Assembly: GCA_028023455.1 (NCBI GenBank)
Contig: JAQFVV010006293.1
Span: 1,687,844 to 1,751,843, forward strand
Origin: Epiperipatus broadwayi
Taxonomy: Eukaryota; Onychophora; Udeonychophora; Euonychophora; Peripatidae
Direction of reading: 5' to 3'
DNA length: 64,000 nt
Made by a program: the position numbers and the translations under genes
The notes under the pieces: generated by a model
Told to the model about the DNA's origin: nothing
What the model saw: the letters and a program-made list of their open reading frames with translations, nothing else
The model's database searches: none
Shown here: one piece after another, positions 60,870-64,000 of the stretch
Position numbering within the stretch: the first letter of the stretch is position 1
Layout of the letters: every line of letters starts with the position of its first letter

Positions 60870-61470
60870 TAAACACAAATTATGATATAAATATCAGTAA
60901 TAATTCATAATTCATCTTCTAATATTAAGAACTGAATATCTTTAGAAAAAAATTAAACTTTCCAAATACATTTAACTGTTAGTAATAGCACACAGGTTAG
61001 TATTTAGCACAACATTTTGAGTGGTATTATTCACCACTTTTCTTTAAGAACCAGTGACAGTACTAGCATGGAAGTCAAATCTGGGCTGTTAGATTTTTGA
61101 ATATTGAATTTTAAAGTAATGCTCTAATCAATCAAATTATTTTGCCAAAGGCTCAGGTAGTTAAAGAATTACTTTAAAATGCAATCTTCAAGAATCTAAA
61201 GATCCAGGTTCGATTCCCACACTTATGCTGTCTCTGGTCAGACTAGCAACACATGAAGAAGAAGAGAATAATATGATTTGAAATTGTTGTGTTAAATCCT
61301 AATCTGTGTGCTATTACTTTAACAGTTGAATGTATTTGGAAAGTTTAAACAAAGTTTAAAATTTTTTTAGACATTCATTTTTTAATATTAGATGATGGAA
61401 ATAATCCAACCAATAATTAATATTAAAATGCTATCATTGCAAACTTTCAGACAAACATTCTTGAAATATA
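60870..61470. mobile_element. Relative of the 10.7-kb foldback, copy 3, carrying a SINE
   Basis: Left terminus near 60890-60985 (TTCATCTTCTAATATTAAG, CTTTAGAAAAAAATTAAAC, ACTGTTAGTAATAGCACAC) and right terminus near 61318-61465 (AACAGTTGAATGTATTTGG, TTAGATGATGGAAATAATCC, GCAAACTTTCAGACAAAC). Between them lies about 330 bases that include a tRNA-derived SINE. The mariner at 61471 starts exactly at the right edge. Confidence 0.7.
61145..61222 (+). mobile_element. tRNA-derived SINE core
   Basis: A-box-like AGGCTCAGGTAGTTAAAG near 61150 and a canonical B box GGTTCGATTCC at 61208-61218, at tRNA spacing, with the anticodon-arm region between them. A (GAA)-rich stretch near 61258 may belong to its 3' part. 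It sits inside the copy-3 foldback and so inserted there later or was captured. Confidence 0.6.
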
Positions 61471-62373
61471 AGGGGTACCCAAAAAACCAGAATTTTAGAG
61501 TAAAAAATTGTGAATTTACTTTTAGGTTTTACAAATTGAACAGTCCAAATGATGCTGTTCCCATTAAACATATTTTCCACTTTTTAAAGTAGTCCTGAAA
61601 TCTCTTGCAAAGTGATGCCTTTTAACACTTCTGTAATTTTTTTTTCTTTACTGCTTACCAAGTCTGCAAATCTTTTTCTTTTGAGGTATTTTTTTATTTA
61701 GGGAAATAAAAAGAAATCACAAGCAATGAGGTTAGGTGAATATAGCTGATGGATAAACAGTTTATGTTATTTTAAATTAAAAATTGTATCACTCAAGACT
61801 TTGTGTGCTGGCATGTAGTCATGGTGAAATTTGCATTTCCCACTTTGCCACAAATCCAGACATTTTTGTTTTACTACATCACGTACATATTTCAGAATTT
61901 GTAAGAAAAACACCTGATTATTATGAACGAATTCTATATGAGCAATGCCTTTCGCATAAAAAAAAGAGATAGAAACAGTCAGCATTGTCTTGAAATTGGA
62001 TTTTCCTCACCATGCCTTTTTGAGTTGTAGTGGCTTTGACACTTCCATTAAATCACTTATAAACTTGTGTTTTCACCAAAGCAGCTTGCTTGTAAACTGT
62101 TTCAAGCATTATAACTATTTTCATTGATGTTTTCTCTAACAGAAAATATAATTTCTTGTTATTCCAACTTTTCAATCATCACACAAATCGATAAATAAAG
62201 CAAAGACACACTTAACAAAATCATTTACTACATGGCATCATGACTTCAATCGATGACAACAGTCAGCAGACTAATGCAAGGAGGATCCACAAAAGAAATC
62301 TAGCAGCAGGAATATTTATTATAAGAAGGTTAATCTTCTAGAGAATATTTCAAATTTTTTTTCGAGTACCCCT
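61471..62373 (-). mobile_element. Mariner-like DNA transposon, internally deleted
   Basis: Termini AGGGGTACCCAAAAAA (61471) and TTTTTTCGAGTACCCCT (ending 62373) are inverted. A TA dinucleotide precedes the left end; the right TA is lost or mutated. About 0.9 kb against about 1.3 kb for a full mariner, with the loss between the N-terminal and catalytic domains. Transposase remnant on the minus strand. Confidence 0.82.
61500..62165 (-). pseudogene. Mariner transposase remnant (DD34D family)
   Basis: The N-terminal helix-turn-helix part survives as FLLEKTSMKIVIMLETVY, then ALVKTQVYKWFN (62155-62050), matching the RTQVFEWFKRF block. About 100 residues expected next are missing. The catalytic part reads MLTVSISFFYAKGIAHIEF, where the first Asp is lost. 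It continues with LDLWQSGKCKFHHDYMPAH (second Asp at 61820-61818; family HHDNAPAH), then after a stop SPNLIACDFFLFPKLKKYL (third Asp at 61718-61716), and a C-terminus like family members (VENMFNG). The second and third Asp codons are 34 codons apart in the same frame. A normal protein of about 345 residues would cut and paste at TA; this one is dead. Confidence 0.85.
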
Positions 62374-64000
62374 TCCTATAATTACTTAGCAGATAGATAT
62401 ATGTACAACAATTTTTATTTCTGACAAATTAACAATTCTAAATTATTATAGCAAGATCAAATTTACATGAGATTTTATATTTACAATACTCCACATACTT
62501 TTTTTTGGTTTGTTTTAATAATTGAATACAAAGAGATTTTTTTTAAAAAATGATTTTATTTTGAATATGTGTGGAATTTTTTATTGTTTACACAGTTTTT
62601 AAGGTAAAACTGATGAAAATAATTTGATATTTTAAATTTTATTACTGATTCTATGTTGATTGCACACATTTTTTTTTTGGGGGGGGGGGAATACAAATAT
62701 ATATATAACAAAAAAAAATATTAAATTTTTTATATAATTATTAGGAGTTGAAATATTTTTCTATTTAAATAATATAATGGCAGAATTAAATGAAATAATA
62801 TTATAGTTATAAATATTGTTATAGCAGATTTACTTGAATAAATTAGAAAATATCTTTTTCTTTAAGTCTGTCTAGACATTTTTTTTCTGATGCTATATAC
62901 TTTTTAATATTCAATTTTAATTTCACTTAATTTTCTCACTGCTAGTAATTGATAGTTCATAGCTTTGGATAATGGAGTTTCAATGGTTCTTTCTTTAATG
63001 CAGGACTAAAGCATGAGTGTGGAACGATTATCATTTAGACATTGAGTAGCCAGCTCTCAGTCTTATTTTGCTCATCTTGTGTGATTTTGATCTATTGTAA
63101 CATTGAAGATGTGAGATTATTTAACTTTGCTGTCCTATTTTTTTAATTCTCATTGCAATTTTAAAATAATATAATTTATTCTGTCTTTTATAAATCAATA
63201 TCGCACAAAAGAAAACATGTTTAATCTGCTAAATTATATATACTTACATCAAATCTTTACTAGGTTGGATTTGTTTTTAAAAATAATTAATTAGTATATT
63301 TGATAATCTTCTATGTCAATCTGAAAAGTTATTAAAAATATACTTAAAATATTTGAAATGACTTGCTTTTCATTGTAGAATTATAACCATAATGAGTACA
63401 TTTAAAGAAAATATTTATGTGTAATACAAAAAATATATCGTTATTTTTTAACCTTGCTAAAATCTCAACTAGAAAATCTTTTTAACAATTTTTTTTTAAA
63501 TCTAAATACACATACACAATATCCATGTTAATCAATTCTTTAAGATCTGATGCTAAATAATTAAGAAATTAATTTTCTATAATTTAGCAATATTTACTGC
63601 TTTGTCTTCAAATGAAATAAAATAAAATAGTAGAGCACAGAGTATATAGATTTTTATTTTTGTTCCTGGATTGTAATATTTAAAATACTGTCAAATTATA
63701 TTGATAAAGAAGTCATAATTTTTTAATATTAATATTTATAGCTATCAAAAGAACTAAAAATTTTACACAAAAATATCATTTCTTGTATTTTTATTAAATG
63801 CTTTTATTTAAGTTAAAAATCTCTATTTGTTTGTTTCCAAGTTTGTTTGTAAACTATTGTAGTCACTTTTATTAGTAAAGTTAGAATAAAATTTTAAAAT
63901 CTAGATTTAATAGATATTAAATCCAATAGAATTAGTTCAGATTTTGTGCATAACAAATAAATACCAGGCAAAGCTATGTGGGATTATAATATTTTAGATA
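62374..64000. other. AT-rich intergenic DNA, no gene seen
   Basis: A T8G10 run lies near 62672-62690. No coding motif, tRNA box or bounded repeat recognised. Confidence 0.5.

Noticed and set aside
1-64000. CRISPR arrays, operons, ribosome binding sites and bacterial promoters
   Set aside because: The window is eukaryotic transposon-rich DNA; no regularly spaced short repeats or prokaryotic gene organisation are present.

Overview
The window is AT-rich eukaryotic intergenic DNA, by eye roughly a quarter to a third G+C. It has many A/T homopolymers, (TA)n tracts and isolated runs of 8-12 C or G. I found no convincing host protein-coding gene and no intact functional tRNA or rRNA. Almost everything recognisable is a decayed transposable element. 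The repertoire is an APE-type LINE of L1/Tx1 type, RTE/BovB-like LINEs, Penelope-like elements with a GIY-YIG domain, a mariner, a Merlin, tRNA-derived SINEs, foldback elements and hammerhead-like motifs. This points to an invertebrate animal. A mollusc such as a cephalopod would fit, but chelicerates and cnidarians are not excluded, and I cannot name the species.

Layout by region. 1-5.3 kb: AT-rich with one hairpin (3.4 kb). 5.36-9.43 kb: a short tRNA-derived retroposon with a 16-bp target duplication, then a LINE with an ORF1-like frame and a broken endonuclease/RT ORF2. 10.7-11.2 kb: a 237-bp perfect-arm palindrome. 13.8-16.25 kb: an inverted-repeat-bounded segment with an unidentified open frame. 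17.5-18.3 kb: small foldbacks and a 150-bp tandem duplication. 20.9-21.8 kb: a composite of direct and inverted units between 15-bp direct repeats. 23.9-24.65 and 27.7 kb: Penelope-like fragments. 28.1-28.7 kb: two SINE copies beside a hammerhead-like motif. 32.7-33.4 kb: a foldback. 34.5-35.0 kb: a degenerate tandem array. 35.3-37.6 kb: a Penelope-like element between inverted pseudo-LTRs. 40.4-42.2 kb: a LINE remnant and a small TIR element with a second hammerhead-like motif. 48.0-49.25 kb: Merlin. 52.6-54.9 kb: an RTE-like LINE interrupted by microsatellites. 56.6-57.3 kb: a foldback. 58.2 and 60.9-61.47 kb: relatives of the 10.7-kb palindrome, the second with a SINE inside. 61.47-62.37 kb: an internally deleted mariner.

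No genes work together here in the usual sense. The shared history is that LINE machinery probably mobilised the SINEs and perhaps the 20.9-kb composite, while the TIR and foldback elements are non-autonomous. All coding assignments come from motifs read by eye in conceptual translations, with no database search. Boundaries are approximate except where a target duplication or arm ends fix them.
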